DNA of 64,000 nt from Streptomyces sp. NBC_01314 (GCF_041435215.1 NZ_CP108394.1:7688001-7752000); one strand, 5' to 3'. Positions 8,263-16,578 are shown, numbered from the stretch's first letter. Translations and numbers: made by a program. Notes: generated by a model not told the origin, from the letters alone.

Positions 8263-9675
8263 TCAGCGGGCGCGGATCCAGATCGTCTTCTCCCGGGTCC
8301 ACTGGTCGAAGGCGTTGGTGGACTTCTCCACTCCACCGAATCCCGACTGCTTCCAGCCGCCGAACGGTGTGGTGATGTCACCCTCGCTGTAGGCGTTGAC
8401 GGAGACCACGCCGGCCTCGATGCCGCGGGCCAGCCGCAGCGCGGAGTCGAGGTCGCGGGTCCAGACCGAGGCGGCGAGACCGTACTCGGTGGCGTTCGCC
8501 CTGCGTACCGCCTCGTCCTCGGAGGTGAATGTCTGGACGGTGACGACGGGACCGAACAACTCCTTGGTGAGGACGTCGCTGCCGTCGGGGGCGCGGGTGA
8601 TCACGGTGGGCGGGTAGTAGGCGCCGCGCGGAGGCAGCCCGTGGGGCAGTCCCCCGGTGTGGATCTGGGCTCCGCCGGCCCGTGCGGCCTCCACGGCTCC
8701 CGCGACCCGGTCGAAGGCGGCGTGGTTGATGAGCGGCCCCATCTGCGTGCGTGGGTCGGCCGGATCGCCGATGACGAGCTCGCTCGCTGCGGCCGTGAAC
8801 CGCTCCAGGACCTCCTCGGCGATACTGCGGTGAACCAGAACCCGGGAGCCGGCCGTGCAGTTCTGCCCCATGGTCAGGAACGCGGCCTCGATCATGTTGT
8901 CGATGAGCTCGTCGCCGTAGGAGAGCGCGTCGGCCATCAGCACCTGGGGGCTCTTGCCGCCCATCTCCAGCGAGACGCGCTTGAAGTTGCTCTCGGCGGC
9001 GTTCTTGAGGATGCGGCGGCCGGTCGCGGTGGACCCGGTGAAGGAGAGCGCCCCCACAAGGGAGTTGAGGGCCAGGGCCGCCCCAGCCTCCTGGCCGTAC
9101 CCGGGCAGCACCGTGAGCACCCCGTCGGGTAGGCCGGCCTCGGCGGCGAGGTCGGCCAGGTGCAGGGCCGAGCGCGGGGTCGCCTCGGCGGGCTTGACCA
9201 GCAGACAGTTGCCCGCGGCCAGGGCAGGTCCGACCTTCCAGGCGGTCATGGCGAGCGGGTAGTTCCACGGCAGGATCGCCGCGACGACCCCGACCGGTTC
9301 GCGGCTCATGAGACCGAGACCGTCGGGCCCGCCCGGCGCGATGCGGCCGAAGACCTTGTCGGCCGCCTCGGCGAACCAGCGGATCGACTCGATCGCGCCC
9401 GGTACGTCGCCCGTACGGCACTCCGTGATCGGCTTGCCCGCGTCCTCGCTGTCCATCCGGGCGAGGATCTCCGCGTCGCGTTCCATGAGGTCGGCCAGCC
9501 GCAGCAGCACCGCGGCGCGCTCCCGGACCGGCAGCCGCGACCACACCCCGGCGCCGTGGGCCTGCCGGGCCTGCTCGGCGGCCTTGGCAACGTCGTCGGC
9601 GCTCGCGGCGGGCAGGGTGGTGATCGGCTCACCGGTGGTGGGATTGACGACCAGCAGCGTCTCGTTCGTGGTCAT
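8263..9675 (-). CDS. NAD(P)-dependent aldehyde dehydrogenase
   Basis: 470-residue ALDH-superfamily enzyme that oxidises an aldehyde to the acid. Conserved sites are visible in order: the fold entry VVAAILPWNYPLAM, FTGSTATGRRI in the cofactor domain, the general-base region LEMGGKSPQVL, the nucleophile in GQNCTAGS, and the late motif ELFGPVVTV. Length is normal. The ATG at 9675 has GGAGGAGG upstream and overlaps the SDR stop codon (ATGA), so translation is coupled. It is the last gene of a monooxygenase-SDR-ALDH operon, which could oxidise a ketone or alcohol stepwise to an acid. Substrate not determinable. Confidence 0.93.
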   Translation of the reverse strand: MTTNETLLVVNPTTGEPITTLPAASADDVAKAAEQARQAHGAGVWSRLPVRERAAVLLRLADLMERDAEILARMDSEDAGKPITECRTGDVPGAIESIRWFAEAADKVFGRIAPGGPDGLGLMSREPVGVVAAILPWNYPLAMTAWKVGPALAAGNCLLVKPAEATPRSALHLADLAAEAGLPDGVLTVLPGYGQEAGAALALNSLVGALSFTGSTATGRRILKNAAESNFKRVSLEMGGKSPQVLMADALSYGDELIDNMIEAAFLTMGQNCTAGSRVLVHRSIAEEVLERFTAAASELVIGDPADPRTQMGPLINHAAFDRVAGAVEAARAGGAQIHTGGLPHGLPPRGAYYPPTVITRAPDGSDVLTKELFGPVVTVQTFTSEDEAVRRANATEYGLAASVWTRDLDSALRLARGIEAGVVSVNAYSEGDITTPFGGWKQSGFGGVEKSTNAFDQWTREKTIWIRAR

Positions 9676-10550
9676 GCCTCCTCCACCAGCTCCCAGCACC
9701 CCTCTGTCCGGCGGACCAGTCCGCGTCGGCGGAGTTCCTCCAGATAGCGAGCCATGCCACGGTCACCGCGCTTGCGGAACAGCGGGAAGACCCGGGGCAG
9801 CAGGTTCGGCATGAGCATCGCGAACCGCACCAGGCGGGACTCACCGGGCCGGGGGTAAGCCTCCAGCCGGGGCTTGTCCAGCAGGCTCACCACGGCCGCG
9901 ACGACGTCGGCGGGCTGCTGGGGCCGGTCCTGGAACTGCATGGAGTTCCCGCCGTCCACGGCCTCCTGACGCAGCATCCGGGTGTCGGTCGCCGACGGGA
10001 GCACCGACCCGGCCAGAATGCCCTTGCTCCTCAGGTCGAGCCCGATGGCGAGCATCGCGCCACGCAGCCCGAACTTGGAAGCGGTGTAGATCGGGGTCTC
10101 GCCCAGCGGGAAGATCCCGCCGAGGGAGACCGTAGTGACCACCCGGGCGTCCCGGGAAGCCATGAGAAGAGGAATGGCGATCCGGGTCGCGACCAGCGGT
10201 GAGGTCAGGTTCAGGGTGATCTCCCGCTCGATGCTCTCGACGCTGCGCACATCGAAGCGTTCCGCGCTCGTCATGCCCACGTTGTTGACGAGAACGTCGA
10301 GACCACCGTGGTCCTCGGCGACCACCTCGAACAACCGCTCCACCTGGGCGCGGTCCATCAGGTCACAGCCGATGCCCGTATGCCCGGTGCCCGGAAGGTC
10401 CGCCGCCACCTTCATGGCGCGCACCGCGTCGATGTCGACGACGACACAACGGGCGCCGCCGGAGGCGAAGCGGCGGCACAGCGCGCTGCCGATGCCGCCC
10501 GCGCCGCCGGTCACCAGCATGATTTTGCCGGTGAAGTCGAACCCGCTCAT
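9672..10550 (-). CDS. Short-chain dehydrogenase/reductase (SDR)
   Basis: 292-residue classical SDR with the nucleotide motif TGGAGGIG at the N terminus, NNVG in the core, and the catalytic Ser and YxxxK as YTASK. It interconverts alcohol and carbonyl with NAD(P)(H). About 40 extra C-terminal residues (LLPRVFPLFRKRGDRG onward) are basic and could contact a membrane or partner. Its ATG overlaps the upstream monooxygenase stop and its stop overlaps the ALDH start, both by 4 bp, so the three proteins are probably made in step and act on one substrate. Confidence 0.92.
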   Translation of the reverse strand: MSGFDFTGKIMLVTGGAGGIGSALCRRFASGGARCVVVDIDAVRAMKVAADLPGTGHTGIGCDLMDRAQVERLFEVVAEDHGGLDVLVNNVGMTSAERFDVRSVESIEREITLNLTSPLVATRIAIPLLMASRDARVVTTVSLGGIFPLGETPIYTASKFGLRGAMLAIGLDLRSKGILAGSVLPSATDTRMLRQEAVDGGNSMQFQDRPQQPADVVAAVVSLLDKPRLEAYPRPGESRLVRFAMLMPNLLPRVFPLFRKRGDRGMARYLEELRRRGLVRRTEGCWELVEEA

Positions 10551-11914
10551 GCCGCCCTACCTTCTTGGATACGTCCCGCGAGTTCGCGCCTCTCGGACAG
10601 CGCGTGCGGCGACCTGCCCTGGATACGCCAGCCCATCTCGCCCGCGACCTTGCCCAGATACTTCACGAAGGCCCCGCTGTCGACATAGCCGGTGTGGCGG
10701 GGCGAGTCGACGAACCGCAGCCCACCGGACAGATCCGGGCGGTCGGAGCGGATCAGGCGGGCGAAACGCTCCGCGTTCGGCAACCGGTGCCGCGCGTCAT
10801 GGACGTACCCGGCGATCAATTGCGCCTGGGAGTCGAAGAGCTGGTACGCACCGGAGTTGGTCTCGACGAAGCCGATGCCGAACAAGCCCTCGTGCTCGCG
10901 CGAGAACGACGACAGGTACAGGTCCGGGTGCTGCTCGTCGCCGAAGTACCGCTGCGCGACCGGCACTTTGTGGACATAGCCTGTGGCCAGCAGGACGAGA
11001 TCGAAGTCGTCGCTCGTGCCGTCGGTGAAGTACACGGTCCTGCCCTCGGTGCGGGCGATCCCCGGTTTGGCGGTGATGTCGCCGTGCTGGAGGTGGTGGA
11101 TCAGCATCGAGTTGATGGCCGGGTGGGTCTCGAACAGCTTGTGGTCCGGCTTCGGCAGCCCCAGCTGCGTCGGGTCACCGTTGATGATCCGCAGGAGGGC
11201 ACCGAAGACCCGCTGCGCCAGCCACATCGGCAGGTGCGGCCCACCGTTGGCGATGGTGTCCACCGGCCGGCCGAACAGGTGCTTGGGGATGAACCAGTAG
11301 CCACGCCGCATGCTGATCACCGCGTGGTCCGCGGTCCGGGCCGCGTCGCAGGCGATGTCGCAGCCGGAGTTGCCCGCGCCCACGACCAGGACCCGTTTGC
11401 CCCGCAGCTCCTCCGCGCTGCGATAGCCGACGGTGTGCCGGACCTCTCCGCTGAACTCCCCCGGCAGGTCGGGGATGTTGGGGTGCCACTGCGAGCCCGT
11501 ACACACGACGACCTGACCGTGCACGCTTTCCCGCCCGTCGGCCCGGGTGACCGTCCATGTGCCGTCCGCGTTCTTCTCGACGCTTTCGACCTTGACGCCG
11601 AACTCGATGCGGTCCGTCAGCCCGTAGGCGTCGGCGAAGGACCGCAGGTACGACAGGACCTGCCGGCGGGGCGGGTAGTCCGCGAAGTGGTCGGGCATCG
11701 GAAAGCCACCGAATCCCGACAGGGTCCTGCTGGAAATGAAGTGGGCCGACTCGTACATCGGGCTGCCGGGATTGTCGATGTCCCAGATACCGCCGGGCCC
11801 GGTGTGCCGCTCCAGGTGCGTGTACGGCAGATTCCGCTCCGCCAGCGCCCTGGCGACCGCCAGCCCGGCAGGTCCCGCCCCGATCACGCACGTATCAAAC
11901 TGGCTTTCCTTCAC
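10547..11914 (-). CDS. Class B flavin monooxygenase (FMO/Baeyer-Villiger type)
   Basis: 455-residue FAD- and NADPH-dependent monooxygenase. It has the FAD Rossmann motif GAGPAGLAVAR near the start, the NADPH motif VVGAGNSGCDIA in the middle, an FMO-type fingerprint FSGEVRHTVGY between them, and the ATGY motif (LLATGYVHKVP). I chose the GTG at 11914 because GAGGAGG lies upstream and the FAD motif then begins at the expected distance. Upstream in-frame sequence is Arg/Pro-rich noise. It heads the operon with the SDR and ALDH genes and is divergent from a TetR gene across 188 bp containing repeated operator-like half-sites. The substrate class (ketone, amine, sulfide) is not clear. Confidence 0.9.
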   Translation of the reverse strand: MKESQFDTCVIGAGPAGLAVARALAERNLPYTHLERHTGPGGIWDIDNPGSPMYESAHFISSRTLSGFGGFPMPDHFADYPPRRQVLSYLRSFADAYGLTDRIEFGVKVESVEKNADGTWTVTRADGRESVHGQVVVCTGSQWHPNIPDLPGEFSGEVRHTVGYRSAEELRGKRVLVVGAGNSGCDIACDAARTADHAVISMRRGYWFIPKHLFGRPVDTIANGGPHLPMWLAQRVFGALLRIINGDPTQLGLPKPDHKLFETHPAINSMLIHHLQHGDITAKPGIARTEGRTVYFTDGTSDDFDLVLLATGYVHKVPVAQRYFGDEQHPDLYLSSFSREHEGLFGIGFVETNSGAYQLFDSQAQLIAGYVHDARHRLPNAERFARLIRSDRPDLSGGLRFVDSPRHTGYVDSGAFVKYLGKVAGEMGWRIQGRSPHALSERRELAGRIQEGRAA

Positions 11915-12052
11915 GGGCCTGCCTCCTCGTTCGACCCGCTTCACGGGCGTTGGAGGAAACGTATTCACCCGCCGTTCAGCGGGAACTGACCTGCGCGGCC
12001 ACGGACCGGACCTCAGCGGCCGCACCAGCACGGCATCCGTCTGCGCGAAGTC

Positions 12053-12075
12053 CGACTTGTTCGAACGACTTGTTC
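12053..12075. promoter_or_regulatory. Repeated operator half-sites between monooxygenase and tetR genes
   Basis: CGACTTGTTC occurs twice with a 13-bp period, and the overlap creates palindromes GTTCGAAC and GAAC-5-GTTC. The site is centred between the divergent starts at 11914 and 12103 and lies just upstream of the likely tetR -10 box. It is a good candidate for the TetR operator controlling both genes. Confidence 0.5.
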
Positions 12076-12090
12076 ATGAAACTCAGTCAG

Positions 12091-12103
12091 TATGATGCGG
12101 TCA
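12091..12103 (+). promoter_or_regulatory. -10 box TATGAT of tetR, probable leaderless transcript
   Basis: TATGAT ends 6 bp before the A of the tetR ATG, which places the transcription start at or near that A. No Shine-Dalgarno sequence precedes the ATG. A leaderless mRNA is common in Streptomyces regulators. The -35 candidate TTGTTC (12070-12075) has a short 15-bp spacer. Confidence 0.45.
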
Positions 12104-12726
12104 TGGCTCACGTTTCCGCGGCCGAGCGCCGCCCTCAGCTGATCAAAGCGGCCATCGACTACATGACGAGGGAAGGAGTCGCAGCCGGGAGCACCCGCGC
12201 CATCGCCGCCGAGCTGGGGGTGGCCCAGGCCACGGTGCACTACACCTTCGGCACGAAGGAGGGGCTGTATCGCGCCGTGATGGAGCAGCTCACCCAGGAT
12301 CTGATCGCCCAGGTCGAGCAGGCCGCCCCGGCCGACGCCGGATTCGAGGAGACGGCCGGCGCGCTGGCGGCGGCCCTGTGGCAGACGGTGCGCGAGCAGC
12401 CCGCCAGCCATCAACTCCTCACGGAACTCACCATGTTCGCGCTCCGCTCACCCGCCCTGAGCGAGGCCCTCGACAGCCACTACCGGAGCATCACGGAGGT
12501 GACGGCGAGACTGGTGACCGAGGCGGCCGAGCGCACGGGCCAGCCTCTCGCCCAGCCCGCGGAGACGATCGCGCGGTTCTTCCTCGCCGGCTTCGACGGA
12601 CTCACCATGCAGCACCTCTCCCACCCCGACGAGCAGGCCGAGCACACCTGCCTCCAGGCCTTCGTGTCCGCCGTGGTGGTCATGGCCGGCGGTCGACTGG
12701 AGCTGGTGTCCGTACCGACGAGCTGA
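12103..12726 (+). CDS. TetR-family transcriptional regulator
   Basis: 207-residue repressor. Residues about 8-55 form the TetR helix-turn-helix (IKAAIDYMTREGVAAGSTRA, then IAAELGVAQATVHYTFGTKE). The remainder is an all-helical ligand and dimer domain. I prefer the ATG at 12103 because a -10 box ends right before it; an in-frame ATG at 12076 would overlap the operator. It probably represses the divergent monooxygenase-SDR-ALDH operon. The core of its putative operator is also found upstream of the MMPL gene at 4.7 kb. Confidence 0.88.
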   Translation: MAHVSAAERRPQLIKAAIDYMTREGVAAGSTRAIAAELGVAQATVHYTFGTKEGLYRAVMEQLTQDLIAQVEQAAPADAGFEETAGALAAALWQTVREQPASHQLLTELTMFALRSPALSEALDSHYRSITEVTARLVTEAAERTGQPLAQPAETIARFFLAGFDGLTMQHLSHPDEQAEHTCLQAFVSAVVVMAGGRLELVSVPTS

Positions 12727-12727
12727 C

Positions 12728-12783
12728 AGCAACCGGACTCGTGCGCACTCGTACGTGTACGAGTGCGCCCGAGTCCGGTTGCT
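12728..12783. terminator. Long bidirectional hairpin after tetR
   Basis: A 56-bp nearly perfect inverted repeat begins 1 bp after the tetR stop. Outer arms AGCAACCGGACTCG and CGAGTCCGGTTGCT, and inner arms GCGCACTCGTAC and GTACGAGTGCGC, are separated by one mismatch and a 2-nt centre. It would work in both directions and also ends a reading frame arriving from the right (TAG at 12782-12784). Confidence 0.8.
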
Positions 12784-12925
12784 AGCCGCGCATGTTGAGG
12801 GCCTCCAAGCGGATCAGGGTGTTCAAGTCGGCCATCGATGCGCGCATGATTGGTACGCATGCCCGGCTGCTGTATCCAGCCGAGCGCGACCCCGAGGGGG
12901 CCGAGGTCGATGGTGTACTCCACCC
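12782..12925 (-). pseudogene. C-terminal remnant of an unidentified gene interrupted by the tnpB element
   Basis: A frame entering from the tnpB right end reads SRACVPIMRASMADLNTLIR and ends LEALNMRG-stop inside the bidirectional hairpin. The composition looks coding, and its stop is placed like a real gene end, but I do not recognise the family. The 5' part was separated by the IS200/IS605 element to its right. Confidence 0.3.
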
Positions 12926-12972
12926 TTTGAAGTGCTCTCCTCCCTTCGCACGCTCAGGAAGGAGATTCCCGC
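12926..12972 (-). mobile_element. Right end of the IS200/IS605-type element
   Basis: Just past the tnpB stop the minus strand reads GGCGGGAATCTCCTTCCTGA and, after a short loop, GGGAGGAGAGCACTTCAA. This imperfect hairpin, ending in a CTTCAA-type tail, is the usual right end of actinobacterial tnpB elements and would be part of the 3' guide (omega) RNA. The boundary is estimated by eye. Confidence 0.5.
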
Positions 12973-14162
12973 CTACCTTGCGGTGGCGGGCTCGACGCGG
13001 CGAGCGCGCCTGACGACTGCCCTCCCGGCAGCTGGGAGGGCCACAAGGCCGATCCGGTACAGGTGCAAGATGTTCCGGGCCGCGTTCCAGTCGGCATTGC
13101 CCGACCAGCCGCAGTCGGGGCTCTTGCACACGAACACGGCCTGGGACTCCCGGCCCCCGGGCGTGGTGATACCGCATGCCGAGCAGCGCCGGGAGGTGTC
13201 GGGGGCGGGGACCCTGACCAGGGCGCCGCCATACCGGGCGGTCTTGTACGCCAGCATGGTGACCGTGCGGCCCCACGCCTCGGCGGCGATGGAGCGGTTC
13301 AGCCCGGCCTTCTGTGCGACGTTCCTGCCCGGCTCTTCGACGGTGCCGCGAGCCGACGTGACCATGTTCGTGATGGTGAGTGCTTCGACCAACACCGTGC
13401 CGTAGGTGCGGGCGATGGCGGTGGTCGTCTGGTGCTGCCAGTCCGCGGCCCGTCGCTTGGCTTTCGCTCGGAGCTGGGCGCTCTGGTCGTAGGTGCGCTG
13501 CAGGCGGCGTGAGGTGCGCTCGCCGGGTTTGCGGTGCTGCTTGCGCCGGGCGGCGCTCTGGTCGTAGGTGCGCTGCAGGCGGCGTGAGGTGCGCTCGCCG
13601 GGTTTGCGGTGCTGCTTGCGCCGGGCGGCGCGCTGTTCCAGGCGCAGGAGCCTGGCCTGTCCCTTCTCGGTCAGCCACTGGCCGTGCTCGTACGTGCTCC
13701 CGTCGGAGAGGGCGAGAGGTACGGTGACGCCCACGTCGATCCCGACCTCGGGGCCGGGGTGCGGCTCGGGCTCGGTCTCCTGGGTCGTCACGCGGAGGGC
13801 GATGTGCCAGCCGAGCGCGTCTTTGACGAGCCGGGCTCCGGTGATCCGGTCCTCGGTGTCGGCGTGCTTGCCGACGGGGAGGTCTCTGGTCCAGCGGAAT
13901 CGGACCCGACCGATCTTGGGCAGGTTGACCATGCCCCAGCGGCGGTGCACCCGCTTGATGCTCAGATCCCGGCCCTGCGGGACGTCCACCGACATGACGG
14001 ACCGGAAGCGTGCCTTGAACTTCGGGGCGTCCGCCCGGCCCTCCCAGCAGTTGCGCCATGCCTAGACATACGTCTTGAGCACCGCCTGCGCGGCCTGTGC
14101 GAGCAGGACGGCGAGGAAATCGAGGTCCTGGCGGGCCTGGCGGATCGCGGCGTCCGCACTGG
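12973..14162 (-). pseudogene. tnpB: tnpB C-terminal part: 5'-truncated, with an amber stop and an internal duplication
   Basis: The frame carries the TnpB core without the first 55 or so residues. RuvC motif I is present in GIDVGVTVPLALSDG, the RuvC-II glutamate in VLVEALTITNM, the four-cysteine zinc ribbon in CSAC...CKSPDC, and the RuvC-III aspartate in GNADWNAARNIL, so all catalytic residues are present. Homology begins near 14162 (ADAAIRQARQD) and is cut by a TAG at 14062-14064 where the family has Gln; an ATG at 13995 could still start the nuclease core (340 residues). A 25-residue stretch between RuvC-I and RuvC-II is tandemly duplicated. The missing N-terminal portion resembles the fragment at 5208-5393. 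The copy is probably inactive. Confidence 0.85.
13481..13630. repeat. 75-bp direct tandem duplication inside tnpB
   Basis: Two adjacent, essentially identical 75-bp units (13481-13555 and 13556-13630) encode RRKQHRKPGERTSRRLQRTY plus DQSAA twice. The reading frame is kept. The near-identity of the units implies a recent event. Confidence 0.9.
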
Positions 14163-14209
14163 CCGCGGCCATGTATCCGGTCACCTTCTACCCGGCCAGT
14201 TGTGTCTGG

Positions 14210-14500
14210 GTGGAGCCACTGCGTGCTGGAAGGGGAATCCGCTGCGGGCGAGTTTGAGGCGCACTCCCGAGCTGGGGCGATCGTCTCGGTAGCTGGTTGG
14301 GCTTGTCCTTCCAGGACGCGTTCTGGACGCAGGTTGGACACAAGGATCGGAAAGGACTGACAAGGGCCGAGAAGGACTGAGGCGCCAAACCTCGCCTGAC
14401 CTGGGAAAACGACCAAGATGAGCATTGATCGACAAGGGCCGCCAAGATCCTCAAAGGACTCATAATCCGTCGGCCGTGGGTTCGAGTCCCACCCGCCCCA
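14210..14500 (+). repeat. Dispersed repeat copy 1, ending in the 3' half of tRNA-Met(CAU)
   Basis: This segment shares its order with copies at 19.2 and 55.0 kb: a short hairpin module (14210-14243, ending AATCCGCTGCG), about 200 bp of weakly conserved sequence including CCGCCAAGATCCTCAAAGG, and a 45-nt block at 14456-14500 reading from the anticodon arm (CTCATAA) through the T arm (GTGGGTTCGAGTCCCAC) to GCCCCA. The 5' half of a tRNA is absent, so it is not a functional tRNA gene. Such half-tRNA blocks are typical identity segments of attachment sites used by tyrosine integrases. No integrase gene is visible nearby. Confidence 0.7.
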
Positions 14501-14546
14501 CCGCACGCTACGCGGGCAGAGCCCCAGTGATCAGCAGAAACGTCGA

Positions 14547-14573
14547 GGCCCCCGCTTCTGTGGGGGCCTTTTT
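14547..14573 (+). terminator. Terminator after tRNA-half repeat copy 1
   Basis: GGCCCCC and GGGGGCC pair around an 8-nt loop and are followed by TTTTT. It lies 47 bp beyond the half-tRNA block and differs from the hairpin that follows the other two copies. It may be the native terminator of a tRNA locus. Confidence 0.75.
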
Positions 14574-14908
14574 GCGTCCTTCAAGATCGCTAGCTCGCCC
14601 TATGCTCGCCCGAAGTGAAAACCCGCCAGGCCAGCGGTCGAGCCGCCCAGTTCGGGCGCGGCCCGGCGGGCGCAGAACGCGAGAGGGCCTCCGGCTGCAT
14701 GCCAGGGGCCCTCTCGCGTATGGCCTGTTGGGTCGCGCTGGGGAATCGTTTCGGCGGCGGGCCGTCACGAACCCCGCGTCAGGGCCGTGTTCTCGTATAG
14801 CTGCCGCCACCCGTCATGTAGTAGAACGTGATGGGGCTGGGGTGCGGATCTGTGCTTTCCGTCCAGGTAGGCCGGGTGGTCGCCACGATGTGGAGATCCA
14901 GTTGGTTG
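14574..14908. other. Intergenic, no gene recognised
   Basis: Between the terminator and the Tn3 remnant I see no frame with family features, no tRNA and no strong promoter. The sequence may be degraded transposon DNA. Confidence 0.5.
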
Positions 14909-15307
14909 AGGCTGAAGTTCTTCGAGGTCGAGGCACGGTTCCCTGAGGGTGCGGGAGAAGTCCCGGCGCCTGCGGTTGCGTACATTGCCCAGCAGGTGAA
15001 GGTACCGGCCGAGGAGTGAGCCGCGTACGACTGGCAGGGCCGGGCGATCGCCCGCCACCGCACGGAGATCCGTACGGCTTTCGGGTTCCGGGCAGGTACC
15101 GAGGAGGGCCAGGAGCGGCTGGCGGAGTGGCTTGCCGCAGAGCTGTGCCCGGTGGAGCTCTCTCGCGAGCGTCTGATGGCGGCCGTGGTGGCCCGGTGCC
15201 GTAACGATCACATCGAGCCGCCGGCCCCGGCGAAGGTGCAGCGGCTGGTGGGCCGGGCGGTCTCCAACCCAGGCGCGAAACAGTGTGTGCAGCTACTTCT
15301 TCGGTGA
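14909..15307 (+). pseudogene. Tn3-family transposase N-terminal remnant (DUF4158 region)
   Basis: The frame reads LKFFEVEARFPEGAGEVPA, then an in-frame TGA (15017-15019) where the family has Trp, then AAYDWQGRAIARHRTEIR and LAEWLAAELCPVELSRERL, before stopping at 15305-15307. This is the DUF4158 N-terminal region of Tn3-family TnpA transposases, which carry out replicative transposition. Both the start and the catalytic C-terminal two-thirds are missing. It abuts the deleted modC end, so the transposon may have caused the loss of molybdate transport genes. Confidence 0.75.
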
Positions 15308-15461
15308 GGCCGCGTCCAGGAGCTGCTTCACCGCTGAGATCTGCGCGGATCTGGTCGCCGTGGGTCTCCAGTTCTGCGACCTCGCAGTGCCAGAGGTTGC
15401 GGGCGCCGGCCCGGGTGGGGCGGTCGCCGTAGAGAGTCATCGCACCCGGCGGGAAGGTGAC
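15267..15461 (-). pseudogene. modC: modC C-terminal (TOBE domain) remnant
   Basis: On the minus strand the frame below the modB fragment reads VTFPPGAMTLYGDRP, ARNLWHCEVAELETHGDQIR and GLTEEVAAHT. This matches the TOBE domain at the end of ModC, the ATPase of the molybdate ABC transporter. The nucleotide-binding domain is absent. Its frame differs from modB, so the fusion does not make one protein. It runs into the Tn3-family remnant. Confidence 0.6.
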
Positions 15462-15465
15462 ACGC

Positions 15466-15754
15466 CGATGACCAGGCTCACCGCGGTCGCGGCGGTGGCG
15501 CAGACCAGGGACAGCTGGACTGCCTGCCACACCTCGGCGCTGGTCAACAGCTCGGGCACGGTGCGAGACGTGGCTCGTACGAGCAGCGCGACCAGCGGCA
15601 CGATCAGGAACGCCAGGCCGAGCAGCGCGGGCACCAGCAGCGGCCGGGGCACGCCCCGGCCGACGGCGCGCCCGCCCGTCCGGACACGCCGACGCCGCGG
15701 ACCGCCCTGGAGGGTGTCGGCCGCGGCGCCGGACTTGTCGGTCGGGAGGGTCAC
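15466..15754 (-). pseudogene. modB: modB 5' fragment (molybdate ABC permease)
   Basis: GTG at 15754 overlaps the modA stop (GTGA), the normal modAB arrangement. About 97 residues follow: a charged N terminus, a TM segment (LLVPALLGLAFLIVPLVALL), the periplasmic loop TSRTVPELLTSAEVWQAVQL and the start of the next TM helix, ending at SLVIGV. The sequence then jumps to modC TOBE sequence in another frame, so most of the permease and the ATPase domain were deleted. Molybdate import by this operon cannot work. Confidence 0.8.
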
Positions 15755-16578
15755 GGCTTGAGGAACCCGGCCTCGGTCAGGACCTTCTGGCCCTCGGCGG
15801 ACTGCACAAGGGCGATGAACGCCTTGGCGGCGTCGGCGTTCTTGGTGTCCTTGAGCTGGACGATCGGGTAGTCGTTGATGGCGTCGGCGGACTCGGGGAA
15901 CTCCACGCCCTCGACCTTGTCGCCCGCGGCGTGTACATCGGTCTTGTAGACGACGGCGGCGTCGGCCTCCTTCAGCTCGACCTTGGTCAGGGCGCTCTTG
16001 ACGTCCTGCTCGTAGGAGACGGGGGTGAGCTTCAGCTTGCCGGCGTCGAGGGCCTTCTGGGCGGCGGCGCCACAGGGCACCTCCTTGTCGCAGAGGACGA
16101 CCTTCAGGCCGGACTTGGTGAGGTCCTTCAGAGAGGCGATCTTGTCGGGGTTGCCCGGCAGGGTGGCGATCTCCAGCTGGTTGCGGACGAAGGTGGCGGG
16201 CGTGCCGGAGGCGTCCCCCGCGTCCGTCACGATCGCCATCGTCTTCGGGCTGGCCGACGCGAACACGTCTGCCGGGGCGCCGCCGGTGATGCTGGCTGCG
16301 AGGGAGTCGCTGCCGCCGAAGCTGAAGGTGACCTTCGTGCCGGGGTGCGTCTCCTCGAACTCCTTGCCCAGGGCCGTGAAGCTCTCCTTGAGGGATGCGG
16401 CGGCGAACACGGTCACCGTGCCGGAGAGCTTGTCCGAGGCGGACTCGGATGCGGAGGAATCCGGCTTCGTCGACGAGGAGTCGTCGGAGGACGAGCAGGC
16501 GCTCAGGGCCAGCAGCGCGGCGACGCCTGCGCCGGTCACCTGCAGGGTCCGACGGGTCCGGCGCGCGGTACGGGTCAT
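15751..16578 (-). CDS. modA: Molybdate-binding lipoprotein ModA
   Basis: 275-residue periplasmic-binding lipoprotein of the molybdate ABC importer. A lipobox LALSACSS follows the signal peptide, then a Ser/Asp-rich linker, then the binding domain with VTVFAAASLKESF, SFGGSDSLAASI and GAPADVFASAS, where oxyanion-binding serines lie. The ATG at 16578 has GGGAG upstream. It is followed by the truncated modB and modC, so it is probably an orphan binding protein. The Mop-type HTH gene sits 60 bp upstream in the same direction. Confidence 0.92.
   Translation of the reverse strand: MTRTARRTRRTLQVTGAGVAALLALSACSSSDDSSSTKPDSSASESASDKLSGTVTVFAAASLKESFTALGKEFEETHPGTKVTFSFGGSDSLAASITGGAPADVFASASPKTMAIVTDAGDASGTPATFVRNQLEIATLPGNPDKIASLKDLTKSGLKVVLCDKEVPCGAAAQKALDAGKLKLTPVSYEQDVKSALTKVELKEADAAVVYKTDVHAAGDKVEGVEFPESADAINDYPIVQLKDTKNADAAKAFIALVQSAEGQKVLTEAGFLKP

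Noticed and set aside
14456..14500. tRNA-Met gene
   Set aside because: Only the anticodon arm to the 3' end is present. The D arm and 5' acceptor strand are missing in all three copies.
12782..14506. A 574-codon minus-strand frame starting WGGWDSNPRPTDYES
   Set aside because: Its start is the antisense of the half-tRNA block, a well-known spurious peptide; the rest runs out of frame through tnpB.
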